DNA of 64,000 nt from JAAYJG01 sp964450305 (GTDB lineage Bacteria; Bacillota; Clostridia; DSM-8532). The notes below the pieces were generated by a model. It did not search any database. It was not told the origin of the DNA and saw only the letters and a program-made list of their open reading frames with translations. Made by a program: the position numbers and the translations under genes. The stretch is taken from assembly GCA_964450305.1 (NCBI GenBank), contig CAYVFB010000007.1, forward strand, positions 1 to 64,000, written 5' to 3'. Below are positions 44,585 through 53,189 of the stretch, one piece after another. Position 1 is the first letter of the stretch. Every line of letters starts with the position of its first letter.

Positions 44585-44640
44585 AGTATAGAAGGAAATC
44601 ATGAAATTGTAAGAGGATAATTATTAAGAATTATTAAGAA
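44585..44640 (-). promoter_or_regulatory. Promoter and probable response-regulator site of the ABC/two-component operon
   Basis: On the minus strand, -35 CTTACA (44608-44613), 17-base spacer, -10 TATACT (44585-44590). Seven bases upstream of the -35 lies an exact tandem duplication, TTATTAAGAA at 44621-44630 and 44631-44640 on the plus strand. Ten-base direct repeats in this place are typical binding sites for OmpR-family activators, and the operon encodes one. Confidence 0.7.
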
Positions 44641-44646
44641 CCAGCA

Positions 44647-44721
44647 GTGTCAAGGGGACGGGGGTATGACACCCTCCATGAAGTGGGTACATAAGGACAA
44701 AGGGGACAGGTCCCTTTGTCC
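44647..44721. repeat. GGGACGG/GGGACAGGT-family palindromes
   Basis: 44647-44692 reads GTGTCAAGGGGACGGGGG...TGACACCCTCCATG..GTGGGTACAT, with a GTGTCA/TGACAC stem. 44695-44721 is GGACAAAGGG/CCCTTTGTCC around GACAGGT. The first block recurs in the same direction at 45401-45446. Confidence 0.75.
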
Positions 44722-44870
44722 CAGAATTAAGAGAAAAGAAACCTGCCTCCTCTGTCCCCACCCTTGTGTCATCTGCACATGGGGGGCAACATTCCACGAA
44801 TAATACCCGTTATTTACGTCCCCAAATGGGTAAATATATATATGCCTATGGGTCTTGGGGAGAGAATAAT

Positions 44871-45398
44871 ATGTTTATTCCGGGCTTTCAGGGACGAAGC
44901 ATAAGCAATTACTCCATTTATATGAACAGCAACCAACAGGCAGGTTCACTGAGGGAACCTGCTATTACTGCTGGTAAGAAAGATCCTGCTGAAATAGATA
45001 AAAAGCTTGAACCGGCTAATCTCCAAAAATCGAATGGAATATCGGAATGTCAAACCTGTGCCAGCAGGAAATACATTGACGGGTCAGATGATCCCGGAGT
45101 ATCGTTTAAAACCCCAACCAATGTTTCACCCGAAGCATCCTTTTCAGCGGTCTCCTCCCATGAGCAGGAGCATGTTTCCAGCGAGCAGGCCAGTGCGTCA
45201 AGAGACAGCAGAAGAGTGGTTTCCCAATCGGTACAAGTCTATTTCGACACCTGTCCGGAATGTGGCAGAACTTATGCTTCAGGTGGCAAAACCACAACCG
45301 TAACGAAAGGCGAAGCCCCAAAACCGGATTATTTTATGGATAAGATGAACAAGTTCTTCGAAGGTCACTTTGGGAAAAAGGTAGATACATATATATGA
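44871..45398 (+). CDS. Clostridial HEQEH-motif protein with two CxxC pairs
   Basis: 175 residues. Start ATG 44871 with GGGGAGAG 7 bases upstream; an open frame reaching 44766 lacks a start signal and overlaps a repeat. The central block has CQTC (residues 60-63), DGSDDPGVSFKTPT, then H97-E98-Q-E-H101, an HExxH zinc motif. The end of the domain has CPECGRTYASGG (128-139). The ~55 N-terminal residues look disordered and no signal peptide is seen. I recall similar proteins in Clostridia and a weak likeness to the SprA-related putative metalloprotease group. Catalysis is unproven. The gene is bracketed by direct repeats. Confidence 0.7.
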   Translation: MFIPGFQGRSISNYSIYMNSNQQAGSLREPAITAGKKDPAEIDKKLEPANLQKSNGISECQTCASRKYIDGSDDPGVSFKTPTNVSPEASFSAVSSHEQEHVSSEQASASRDSRRVVSQSVQVYFDTCPECGRTYASGGKTTTVTKGEAPKPDYFMDKMNKFFEGHFGKKVDTYI

Positions 45399-45400
45399 TG

Positions 45401-45446
45401 GTGTCAAAGGGACGGGGGTTTGACACCCTCCCATGAAGTGGGTACA
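45401..45446 (+). repeat. Second copy of the 46-base GTGTCA..TGACAC repeat
   Basis: Same direction and length as 44647-44692 with few differences. It starts 2 bases after the stop codon of the HEQEH gene. Confidence 0.75.
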
Positions 45447-45626
45447 TGCGTCATGGGAACTGACCGAGACCCCAAAAAAAGTTACACCCTTTACATCGAT
45501 CAAATTTTACCCTTTCAGTCTTCAAAGCATAAATGTTTTAAACAGGACATTTTTACAGCAATCTCGAAACGTCCAACTGCCAGGTGGTACAGCCATTTCT
45601 TCAGAGGAACAGGCTTGAATAAATCA

Positions 45627-45759
45627 TTGACAAACCGCTCATAATGTAATATTTTTTTAATGTTACATGACTGTTTGCTGATTTTTTCAGAAATGAATAT
45701 GGGTGAAGTGGTATGCTGAAATCGTATTGGGATACCGCATTCCGTATGCAGCATACGAT
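45627..45759 (+). promoter_or_regulatory. Probable purC promoter and structured leader
   Basis: -35 TTGACA (45627-45632), 17-base spacer, weak -10 TATTTT (45650-45655). The ~165-base leader contains GTATGCTG (45711-45718) pairing with CAGCATAC (45749-45756), and an overlapping alternative ATCGTAT/ATACGAT. It does not match the purine or PRPP riboswitch consensus that I know. The 45447-45626 part of the gap shows nothing else. Confidence 0.45.
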
Positions 45760-45820
45760 AATATTCGAGTGCTTGCAGCAAAAAATCATGTAATCAATTT
45801 TTTTTGAGGAGAAATGAAAG

Positions 45821-46504
45821 ATGAAAATAGTCTATACGGGCAAAACCAAAGATGTATATGATTTGGAAGACGGAAGCTATTTACTCAAGTTTAAAGATGA
45901 TGTAACTGGTGAAAACGGTGTGTTTGATCCGGGGGCAAATACTGTCGGGCTTACAATCGACGGTGCCGGAAGAGCGGGGTTGAAACTGACAAAATTGTTT
46001 TTTGAGAAGCTAAAGGAAAAAGGTATTCCCACACATTATATCAGTGCAAATATTGAGGCTGCTACCATGACAGTAAAACCAGCCACTGTATTTGGTAAAG
46101 GCCTGGAAGTGATTTGCCGCTTCAGGGCTGTTGGAAGCTTCCTTCGCCGTTACGGCCGTTATGCCAAAGAAGGACAGCCGTTGGATGCATTCGTGGAGGT
46201 AACCCTTAAGGATGATGTACGTCAGGATCCTCCCATCAATGATGATGCTCTTGAAATGCTTGGGATACTGTCAAAAGGCGAATATGCGATTCTTAAGGAT
46301 CTGACCAGGAAGATCTCCAAGGTTGTTCAGGAGGAATTGGCTAAAAAGGGCATAGAGCTTTATGATATTAAGCTTGAGTTTGGTCGTGTTGGAAAAGAGG
46401 GGCAGATCGTTCTCATCGATGAGATCTCAGGCGGAAATATGCGGGCTTATAAAGACGGTGCATACATCGAGCCTTTATTGCTTGAAAAATTAATGCTTGC
46501 ATAA
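45821..46504 (+). CDS. purC: Phosphoribosylaminoimidazole-succinocarboxamide synthase
   Basis: 227 residues. It ligates aspartate to CAIR using ATP in purine synthesis. ATP-binding GKTKDVYDLEDGSYLLKFKD near the N-terminus and the SAICAR synthase signatures around VICRFRAVGSFLRRYG and LIDEISGGNMRAYK are present. Length is normal for Firmicutes PurC, but several positions differ from the commonest form (no SRADDG-type motif typical of larger versions). GAGGAGAAATGAAAG precedes the ATG. It stands apart from other pur genes and overlaps no neighbour; the CapK-like gene starts 37 bases later. Confidence 0.88.
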   Translation: MKIVYTGKTKDVYDLEDGSYLLKFKDDVTGENGVFDPGANTVGLTIDGAGRAGLKLTKLFFEKLKEKGIPTHYISANIEAATMTVKPATVFGKGLEVICRFRAVGSFLRRYGRYAKEGQPLDAFVEVTLKDDVRQDPPINDDALEMLGILSKGEYAILKDLTRKISKVVQEELAKKGIELYDIKLEFGRVGKEGQIVLIDEISGGNMRAYKDGAYIEPLLLEKLMLA

Positions 46505-46541
46505 ACAGCTGCGCTATCTGTTGTTCAGGGGAGAGGGCCTT

Positions 46542-47924
46542 ATGGATATCATCGCATTGGCAATCAGAAAAATTCTATTCCCGGTTTTGCGTCTGGTCAA
46601 AGGAAATCAAACCTTAAGCTATATCAGCCATTTTGAAAAAACGCAATACCTTCCACAGGAACAGCTGGTTCAGCTTCAAAAGGAGAAGTTGGGGAAATTG
46701 TTACTCCACTGTGTTCAGCATGTACCGGCATACCAAGGTTTTCAGAACCTGATACCGCTGATTGAAAAGGATCCGGTGGAAGCTTTGGCACAGTTTCCGG
46801 TGCTGACCAAGCAGGTTGTGAATGATAACCAGGAACAGCTGATAAGTTCAATTGCAGACAGGTCGAAGCTGATCCCCAATCGCTCGGGCGGATCTACAGG
46901 CCAGCCGGTCAGGTTTTATATTGACAGGCCAACGGCTGAAAGCTCCGAGTCGGTGAGGTGGAGGGCACTTTCCTGGTGGGATATCAACATTGGCGACAGA
47001 TGCCTGATGGTTTGGGGAAACCCGCTGGAGATGAGTCAGCATAAAAAGCTTCTCTACCATATGAAAGAGCGTATATTGAAAAACACCATATTTGTTTCAG
47101 CATACAACTTAAGCCCTGAAGCGCTGCAGCAGTATGTTGGTGTCTTGAACAGGACCAGGCCGAAATATTTCTATGGTTATGCTTCAGCCTTGTATCTGTT
47201 TGCGCAACACATTCTTCAGAATAATATAAAAATTGAACACCCTCCCAGGGCGATCATCTCAACCTCAGAAACCCTGCATGACTATCAGAGGGTCGTTATT
47301 GAAAAGGCTTTCACAAGCAAGGTGATCAATGAATATGGTGCCAGGGATGCGGGAATTATTGCCTATGAATGTCCCCAGGGCAGGATGCATGTTTCCATTG
47401 AAAACATGATTGTTGAAATTGTCGACATCGCGACGAAAAAACCCGTTGAAGCAGGAAAGAGCGGCCTTGTTGTGATTACCGATTTGAACAATTTCTCAAT
47501 GCCCAGGCTGCGATATCAAATTGGTGACATTGCAGCCCTGTCCGAAGAAAAATGTGCATGCGGAAGAACCCTTCCCGTTCTGGACAAAATTGAAGGCCGT
47601 GAAGACGATATCTTTATTGCTGAAAACGGAAGCTATGTTCATGGGGTGTACTTTGCCAACCTTGCGCGCAGTTATCCCAGCATTCAGCAGTTTCAAATCA
47701 TTCAGCATTCAAGGGAAAACATTACATTGAAAGTTGTTAAAAGCAGTGGTTTTCAGCAAGCGGAGATGGATCGGTACATTGATGCCATTCAAAGTACAAT
47801 GGGAAAAGTAAACATCCATGTAGAATATGTTGGCAGTATTCCCCCTTCAGCCTCTGGAAAAACACGGTATTCAAAACGCGAGTTTGCAATCGGGACAGAG
47901 GGGACAGGTACCTTGTCCCAGTAA
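46542..47924 (+). CDS. CapK/PaaK-like adenylate-forming enzyme (phenylacetate-CoA ligase family)
   Basis: 460 residues. Start ATG 46542 after GGGGAGAGG; 15 in-frame residues upstream overlap purC and lack a start signal. P-loop-like RSGGSTGQPVRFYIDR near residue 115, middle YGYASALYLFAQ and INEYGARDAG, and a CACGRTLPVLDKIEGREDD block where PaaK relatives have their conserved Cys and Arg-Glu-Asp. Close relatives in polysaccharide clusters (CapK) are thought to help modify capsule precursors. The last residues (TEGTGTLSQ) and the stop are encoded by the GGGACAGGT repeat. Confidence 0.85.
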   Translation: MDIIALAIRKILFPVLRLVKGNQTLSYISHFEKTQYLPQEQLVQLQKEKLGKLLLHCVQHVPAYQGFQNLIPLIEKDPVEALAQFPVLTKQVVNDNQEQLISSIADRSKLIPNRSGGSTGQPVRFYIDRPTAESSESVRWRALSWWDINIGDRCLMVWGNPLEMSQHKKLLYHMKERILKNTIFVSAYNLSPEALQQYVGVLNRTRPKYFYGYASALYLFAQHILQNNIKIEHPPRAIISTSETLHDYQRVVIEKAFTSKVINEYGARDAGIIAYECPQGRMHVSIENMIVEIVDIATKKPVEAGKSGLVVITDLNNFSMPRLRYQIGDIAALSEEKCACGRTLPVLDKIEGREDDIFIAENGSYVHGVYFANLARSYPSIQQFQIIQHSRENITLKVVKSSGFQQAEMDRYIDAIQSTMGKVNIHVEYVGSIPPSASGKTRYSKREFAIGTEGTGTLSQ

Positions 47925-47957
47925 GCACGAGGGCATAAGGGACAGGTCCCCTATGTC
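47892..47957. repeat. GGGACAGGT-family double palindrome between convergent genes
   Basis: Two hairpins: GGGACA/TGTCCC at 47901-47919 and CATAAGGG/CCCCTATG at 47934-47955. The first contains the end of the CapK-like gene (stop 47922-47924 just after it). The second contains the stop codon of the flippase gene (TAG, 47951-47953). It may act as a two-way terminator. Confidence 0.75.
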
Positions 47958-49447
47958 TCTTTCTTTTTTATCCAGTTCATGAAAGCATTGATTTCGGACT
48001 GGAGCTCTTTCAACACAAAAAGGCTGGCAAGATAGACCGCACAACCAATGAGGACTATCAACACAAGTATTGGAACCGATACAGAGAAGCTTCGAAGCAG
48101 CAGGGTTACGACCACACTCATCAGGATGCAGCTGAATAATATTTTTGCAACGCTTATCACATTGAACTTTATTCTTAAGATTTTCCTGCCTCTCAAAAGG
48201 GACAGCATCAGGTATAAGAAGTATGCAAGCGCGGTGCTGATGGCCGCAACCCGATAGCCATAAACCGGTACCAGCAGAAGGTTTATCAACACATTTACCA
48301 GTGAACTAATCAAGGAGTTAAAGAAAAGCGGTTTTGTTTTTTGGTTCAACTCCCAGGCTTTGTTGCTGTACTCGGCCAATCCAAAGAAAAACATACCCGC
48401 CGCAACCCAGATGATCACAAAACCGTCTTCAAAATAGGCCGGATCCAGGAAAACCGAGGATACAGTTTTGGACAGCATGCTTAAACCAAATAAAGCCGGA
48501 AGCGATATCATCAAATAATACCGGACAGCCTGAGATAACAGATGCTCGGTCTGTTCCTTTGTGTTTTGACGCCAATTGCGAAGAATAATGGGGAAAACGC
48601 CGCGCATCACAGCCGAAAGAATCAGCGTAAAAAGGGTGGAAGAAATGGTGTAGTTCGCATGGTAAACCCCCAACTGCTCGGCCCCGGCGAAAGAGGTAAT
48701 CACATATCTGTCTGACAGGCTTAAAAGGCTGTTGGTAATGTTCACCAGCACCAACGGCATTCCATAGGCAAAAAATTTCTTCAATACCTTCGACGAGAAA
48801 AATGAAAAGCGAATGTAGCGGGTTATTTTCAGGCGCAACCCGATCAGCACAATGATGAATGTATCAACAAGGACATTGCTCAGTACTGCGGCGGCAGGGG
48901 TAAAAGTATTTGTTTTGTATTGATACACAAAAAAAACAGTGAACAAAAGCTTGGCCGCAACAGAAAAAATAGAGGTGAACAGCAGCAGCTTTGTTCTTCT
49001 GGTAGCTGAGAGCAAAGAGGTAAAAATCTGCATGGTGTTGTATGTGATAAACATCAGCAAACTAAGAACATACAACTGTGTTACCCAGGGTTCATTCCCT
49101 TTGCCGATAAAGAGAACACCCAGTAATCCAAGTATCAGGATAACCCCGTTGATCGAACACCATAAAGTGAAGGATGTGGAATAAAACAGAACCTGCTTTT
49201 TACCGCCATCAAAGGAGTTTACATATCGGTAAACGGATTGGATCAACCAACCCAAAAGCAGAAAAGACATAATGTTGACGGTGGTGGTGATAAACCCGTA
49301 ATAGCCATATATCTCGGGAACAAAAAACTTCGTGTATAAGGTGATGGTCGCAAGCCCAATCAGGCCTTCGATAATTTTTGCGGGTAAGAAAAGGGCAGTG
49401 TCCTTCACCATAATTTTCTTCATTTCAACGGCATTTGTTTTTTTCAT
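47951..49447 (-). CDS. Wzx-like polysaccharide flippase (MOP superfamily)
   Basis: 498 residues with about 14 membrane spans. Start ATG 49447 after AAAGGGATAGAG; the frame is open for 19 more residues without a ribosome-binding site. The first spans (FLPAKIIEGLIGLATITLY) and the RYVITSF-type loop are typical of RfbX/Wzx lipid-linked oligosaccharide translocases. Probably flips the undecaprenyl-linked unit built by the glycosyltransferases at 30-37 kb. A possible attenuator lies in its leader. Confidence 0.88.
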   Translation of the reverse strand: MKKTNAVEMKKIMVKDTALFLPAKIIEGLIGLATITLYTKFFVPEIYGYYGFITTTVNIMSFLLLGWLIQSVYRYVNSFDGGKKQVLFYSTSFTLWCSINGVILILGLLGVLFIGKGNEPWVTQLYVLSLLMFITYNTMQIFTSLLSATRRTKLLLFTSIFSVAAKLLFTVFFVYQYKTNTFTPAAAVLSNVLVDTFIIVLIGLRLKITRYIRFSFFSSKVLKKFFAYGMPLVLVNITNSLLSLSDRYVITSFAGAEQLGVYHANYTISSTLFTLILSAVMRGVFPIILRNWRQNTKEQTEHLLSQAVRYYLMISLPALFGLSMLSKTVSSVFLDPAYFEDGFVIIWVAAGMFFFGLAEYSNKAWELNQKTKPLFFNSLISSLVNVLINLLLVPVYGYRVAAISTALAYFLYLMLSLLRGRKILRIKFNVISVAKILFSCILMSVVVTLLLRSFSVSVPILVLIVLIGCAVYLASLFVLKELQSEINAFMNWIKKKET

Positions 49448-49584
49448 CTCTATCCCTTTATCATCATGAAGCCTGCATCGGTTGAAACCCAACAGAGCAG
49501 GCAACGTAAAAATACCATTTAAACTTTTTCGTATACTATAAAAATATACTATAGATCAAGGAATAACTCAAGAATGGGTTCCGG

Positions 49585-49612
49585 GTAAAAAAAATCGGAG
49601 CATTGTGCTCCG
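49585..49612 (-). terminator. Intrinsic terminator in the flippase leader (possible attenuator)
   Basis: On the minus strand CGGAGCA/TGCTCCG (49596-49612) with a three-base loop is followed by A and a T8 run. No minus-strand gene precedes it, and the flippase gene starts about 140 bases further on. It would stop transcripts before the flippase gene unless antiterminated. Confidence 0.6.
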
Positions 49613-49658
49613 CGCATTAGAAATTCTTTTATAACAATAAAAGAAAGGAGGTAAAAGT

Positions 49659-49811
49659 ATGTTAAAAAGTATCAGTGTACGTATCTATTATAAAGTTTTT
49701 GCCCCGCTGTGCACAAGTGACAAATTAAACAGAATTACGACAAAACCAGTGAAATTGTTTGTACATTATTCAGGGATCAGCTGTACTGAGCGTTACAGGA
49801 TGAGAGACTGA
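49659..49811 (+). CDS. Possible 50-residue protein
   Basis: The ATG at 49659 is preceded by a full-length Shine-Dalgarno GAAAGGAGGT at ideal spacing. The product begins MLKSISVRIYYKVFAPL and is basic, ending TERYRMRD; it contains two cysteines. No family is recognised and no second copy is seen in the window. The strong start signal is the only support. The remainder of the 49448-50007 gap shows the leader terminator only. Confidence 0.4.
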   Translation: MLKSISVRIYYKVFAPLCTSDKLNRITTKPVKLFVHYSGISCTERYRMRD

Positions 49812-50007
49812 ACATGGCATAGGATGGTTGCGTTACGGTGATGACAGTCAGGCTTCACCTGAAAAGTTATCGTGCTATATTGATTGATGGTAAAACTTCC
49901 TGTAAAATCTAAATGTAAAACCCGTCATATTACTTTAATCGTATTTGACGGGGCATCATAAAATAATGCTTAAGCAAAAAATTCAGACGTTAAGGATCCG
50001 GGAAACA

Positions 50008-50436
50008 ATGGATTTTTTAAAGAAAAACCCTGCACAGCCGGTAAGCCAGATGAATCCGCTGGTATTGGCATTCGTTGGAGATTCGGTGTTTGACTTGTTT
50101 ATCCGAAGCCGCCTGGCTGTGCAAAAAAATGAATCGGCACATAAGTTGCATGTGAAAGCTACAAATTATGTCAAAGCTGCCGCCCAAAGCAAAATCGTCG
50201 CCGCGGTGCACGATAAGCTGAACGAAGAAGAGAAGGCGATTTTTCGGCGCGGAAGGAACGCAAAGTCTGCAACAATACCTAAAAACGCCGATATTCTCGA
50301 TTACCGTCGCGCCACCGCCTTTGAAGCCGTGATTGGTTATTTGTACCTGCTTGGCAGAAACGAACGGCTGCTTCAGCTTTTAAGCATGGCGGCTGAAGCC
50401 ATCGAACTGGAAGGAGAAACGAAGAATGACCGATAA
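50008..50436 (+). CDS. mrnC: Mini-ribonuclease III
   Basis: 142 residues. It trims 23S rRNA ends; it is an RNase III catalytic domain without the double-stranded-RNA-binding domain. Motifs are LVLAFVGDSVFDLFIR (Asp for Mg2+), RGRNAKSATIPKNAD and YRRATAFEAVIGYLYLLGR (Glu for Mg2+). ATG 50008 gives the usual family length and has GGGA before it; in-frame starts at 49966 and 49945 would add 14-21 residues. It overlaps rlmB by 11 bases. Confidence 0.93.
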   Translation: MDFLKKNPAQPVSQMNPLVLAFVGDSVFDLFIRSRLAVQKNESAHKLHVKATNYVKAAAQSKIVAAVHDKLNEEEKAIFRRGRNAKSATIPKNADILDYRRATAFEAVIGYLYLLGRNERLLQLLSMAAEAIELEGETKNDR

Positions 50437-51223
50437 AAAGGATAAGCAAAGTCTTCATCAACCCCATCAGGAAGACAACGAGGACATCGGCAGGCTGGAG
50501 GGGAAAAACACAATTCTCGAGGCACTGAAGGCAAACCATCCGATGAACAGGATTTATCTGGAGAAAGACTCGAAAGATACGGTCCTAGCAAAGATATTTG
50601 CCCTGGCCAGACAACAGGATATCGTGGTGTCCTATCTGGAGAAAACGAGGCTTGACCAAATGTCCATGACCCGCAATCACCAGGGTGTCATCGCCGATGT
50701 AGCGCCGTTTGCTTATGTTGAAGTGCAGGATATTCTGGACAGGGCGAAGGAAAAGAATCAGCCGCCCTTCATTGTCATCCTCGATGGCATTACCGATCCA
50801 AACAACCTGGGTTCCATGATAAGAACCGCCGAATGTGCCGGAGTACATGGCATTATCCTTCCCAAAAGACGCTCGGCAAGCCTCTCGCCGGTGGTCGCTA
50901 AGGTTGCCGCAGGGGCGGCGGAGCATATCCCCATAGCAAGGGTGACAAACCTGACCAGAACGATTGAACAGCTGAAGGAAGCCGGGCTGTGGATCATTGG
51001 TACCGATGTGCAGGGAAACACTATATATGACCAATTTGATTATCATGGTCCGCTGACTGTTGTTATTGGCAGTGAAGGAGAGGGAATCAGCCGCCTTGTC
51101 AGGGAAAACTGTGATGTTTTATTGAAGATACCGATGTATGGTGAAATCAATTCCCTGAATGCTGCAGTGGCTTGCGGACTGATTGTTTTTCAGGCGGCGG
51201 CGATAAGGGCAAAGTCGGTTTAA
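50426..51223 (+). CDS. rlmB: 23S rRNA 2'-O-ribose methyltransferase, TrmH/RlmB family
   Basis: 265 residues. SPOUT (knotted) methyltransferase with the three family motifs: NLGSMIRTAECAG, VIGSEGEGIS and IPMYGEINSLNAAVA. An N-terminal substrate-binding domain (about residues 22-95) starts with LEGKNTILEAL. It methylates a ribose in 23S rRNA, probably the G2251 equivalent. It follows mrnC with overlap, the arrangement common in Firmicutes next to cysS. Confidence 0.93.
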   Translation: MTDKKDKQSLHQPHQEDNEDIGRLEGKNTILEALKANHPMNRIYLEKDSKDTVLAKIFALARQQDIVVSYLEKTRLDQMSMTRNHQGVIADVAPFAYVEVQDILDRAKEKNQPPFIVILDGITDPNNLGSMIRTAECAGVHGIILPKRRSASLSPVVAKVAAGAAEHIPIARVTNLTRTIEQLKEAGLWIIGTDVQGNTIYDQFDYHGPLTVVIGSEGEGISRLVRENCDVLLKIPMYGEINSLNAAVACGLIVFQAAAIRAKSV

Positions 51224-51371
51224 AGCGTGCTTTGTTTTTTTGTGTTGAGGATCGACATAAAAAGAGATATACTGGTTGTGGTTTCAAGTTCCTCAGCAGC
51301 GAAACGAACCTGCTTCCATATTTCAATGCTGGCGGGCAGGTAACCGTATCATCCTGAAAGGAATTCAGGCT

Positions 51372-53189
51372 ATGACAATATCGTCCGCTTTGGTTGTGTT
51401 TGGTCCTTTGCTGATAATGATTGCAGTAGTTTTAATTTCTCCGGGGAAGGGACACAGGGTTCTTGGTATTGTTTCCGGTATTCTGTTTTTTCTTGTTTCG
51501 CTTTATCCGCTGGTTCAACCAGCAGAATACCATTGGGTGAATATTCCCCAGATCTTTTGGAAACTGTTAACCCTGGCAACCGCCGCCGTTCTTTTTTTGC
51601 TCGCGAGCCGGGACAAGCGGTATGGCCTGTCTGTTCTTATCTTTGTTCAAATTCTGGCATTAATTCTGACGGAAATTCTAATCTCACCGGACGAACCGGC
51701 AACATTCCTGCAGCTCGAAGCCGAAGGAAGGCTGCTGCTTCCAGCAGGCGCCCTTATTGCTGCCATCATGGTCCCCCTCATTATAAAACATCCATTGTTT
51801 AAGCGTTCAAACAGGCAAACCAAAGCGGGTTATGCCGGGATCTTCTTCTGGATGGCGGCTTTTGCCGGAATGCTGTGTGTAAGAAGTATAACAGGCTTGT
51901 ATTTATTCGCGCAGTGGGGTTGCCTTGGAAACCTGTTATTAGGCAAAGCTTTTGGTGAACCGAAAAAGAAGAGCTTTGTGCCGGTTCTTCAACAGGGTGT
52001 TCTGTCATTATGGATGGTAGCCTCGATACTGATTCACCTGAACAAAGGCACGCTCATTTCCGATCTGACAGGGGACAGCGTAACAGCAGGCTTGCTGTCG
52101 GTGCTTGTTTTAATCTTCGTTCTGACCATGGGTAATCTCATTCCTGAGAAATGGATGACACAGCGCAGCTTCCTGTGGCCTGTTCCCATGATGGGGCTGT
52201 CCATGCTTTTATTCTCATTGCTGATACCCTTTTCGGTTCTTCTGAAATTTCGGCCATTGCTCCTTCATCTGGACCACAAGCTGGCGGCCCCCGCTGTTTT
52301 TATCGGGGCACTGCTGATGGCTGCCAATGCATATGATGCAGGTTTAGCCCGGAAAGATGAACAGCTTGTGTCCCATCTGGCGCTTTTTGTGTCAGGATGG
52401 GGGATAATCAGTGCATATACAAGCCTGGAAGGTGCATTTTTTTCCACAGGATATATGGTTGCCGCTGCTTTAACGCTGGCATTCTTCTATACCTGCATTT
52501 GGGCTGAAGAAGCAGGGAAAACTCAGGCAGAAGTACAGTCGTCCAATCGCCCGGAGGTAAATTTTGATGGATATAAGGCAATAGCGGCGCTTTTGTTTTT
52601 ACTTCCTCCATTTACCTGTGCTTGTGTGGGCTTCATTATTCTTCCGGTGATGAGCGGCTTTGGTGTGGGTATGCTGGTTGCGGCAGCTGCTCTGGTATTC
52701 ATGACAGTTGTAATTATTCGCTGGGTGCTGGATCTGTTCAGGGAACAAAAAATATCTGTCCGCTCAGATCAAGCGAAGTCGGGGGTTATCAAATTCATTC
52801 TGCCTGTCTTTTTAGCATTTACGGCGATAGTAAACCTTTTATCAGGAACGATTTACCGTTATCTGCACAATCAGCAGCTTGCAACAGGGGCACTTCCTGC
52901 TGAACAGGCCGCAGAATATACCGAACTGACAGGGTTTGCCCACCTGTTCGGTCTGAACAGTGGTATTCTCTTTTTAGGGTTCAGCCTGATCGTTCTGGTA
53001 GCTTTGGTAATTCTCACAGCGATAAGCAGCCGGAAGGAAAGCCATGATCATCTCACAGGAACAGTCATGCATTATTCCCTGACTTCGTGGCTTCCAGCCG
53101 GCATTCGCATTCATTTATGGATACGCGCAGCCTGGATTACGGCAGCGACATTGCTTGTGGGGGTGGCATTATCATGCTTGAAGGGTTAA
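51372..53189 (+). CDS. Degenerate NuoL/EchA-like membrane subunit
   Basis: 605 residues, about 15 membrane spans. Start ATG 51372 with AAAGGA upstream. The identification rests on length, span pattern and position before NuoH-, NuoB- and NuoCD-like genes. By eye, the usual W-E in the fifth span reads YLFAQWGCLGNLLL (residues 178-191, Glu replaced by Gly). The usual Lys and His of spans 7 and 8 (around PFHxWLPxAM...LIHA) align with NLIPEKWMTQ and PMMGLSMLL (residues 255-280), so both appear lost. If right, proton translocation through this subunit would be impaired. A highly divergent membrane protein of another kind cannot be ruled out from sequence alone. Confidence 0.65.
   Translation: MTISSALVVFGPLLIMIAVVLISPGKGHRVLGIVSGILFFLVSLYPLVQPAEYHWVNIPQIFWKLLTLATAAVLFLLASRDKRYGLSVLIFVQILALILTEILISPDEPATFLQLEAEGRLLLPAGALIAAIMVPLIIKHPLFKRSNRQTKAGYAGIFFWMAAFAGMLCVRSITGLYLFAQWGCLGNLLLGKAFGEPKKKSFVPVLQQGVLSLWMVASILIHLNKGTLISDLTGDSVTAGLLSVLVLIFVLTMGNLIPEKWMTQRSFLWPVPMMGLSMLLFSLLIPFSVLLKFRPLLLHLDHKLAAPAVFIGALLMAANAYDAGLARKDEQLVSHLALFVSGWGIISAYTSLEGAFFSTGYMVAAALTLAFFYTCIWAEEAGKTQAEVQSSNRPEVNFDGYKAIAALLFLLPPFTCACVGFIILPVMSGFGVGMLVAAAALVFMTVVIIRWVLDLFREQKISVRSDQAKSGVIKFILPVFLAFTAIVNLLSGTIYRYLHNQQLATGALPAEQAAEYTELTGFAHLFGLNSGILFLGFSLIVLVALVILTAISSRKESHDHLTGTVMHYSLTSWLPAGIRIHLWIRAAWITAATLLVGVALSCLKG

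Noticed and set aside
45660..45820. Purine riboswitch before purC
   Set aside because: The conserved core bases of the class are not found; only unassigned hairpins are present.
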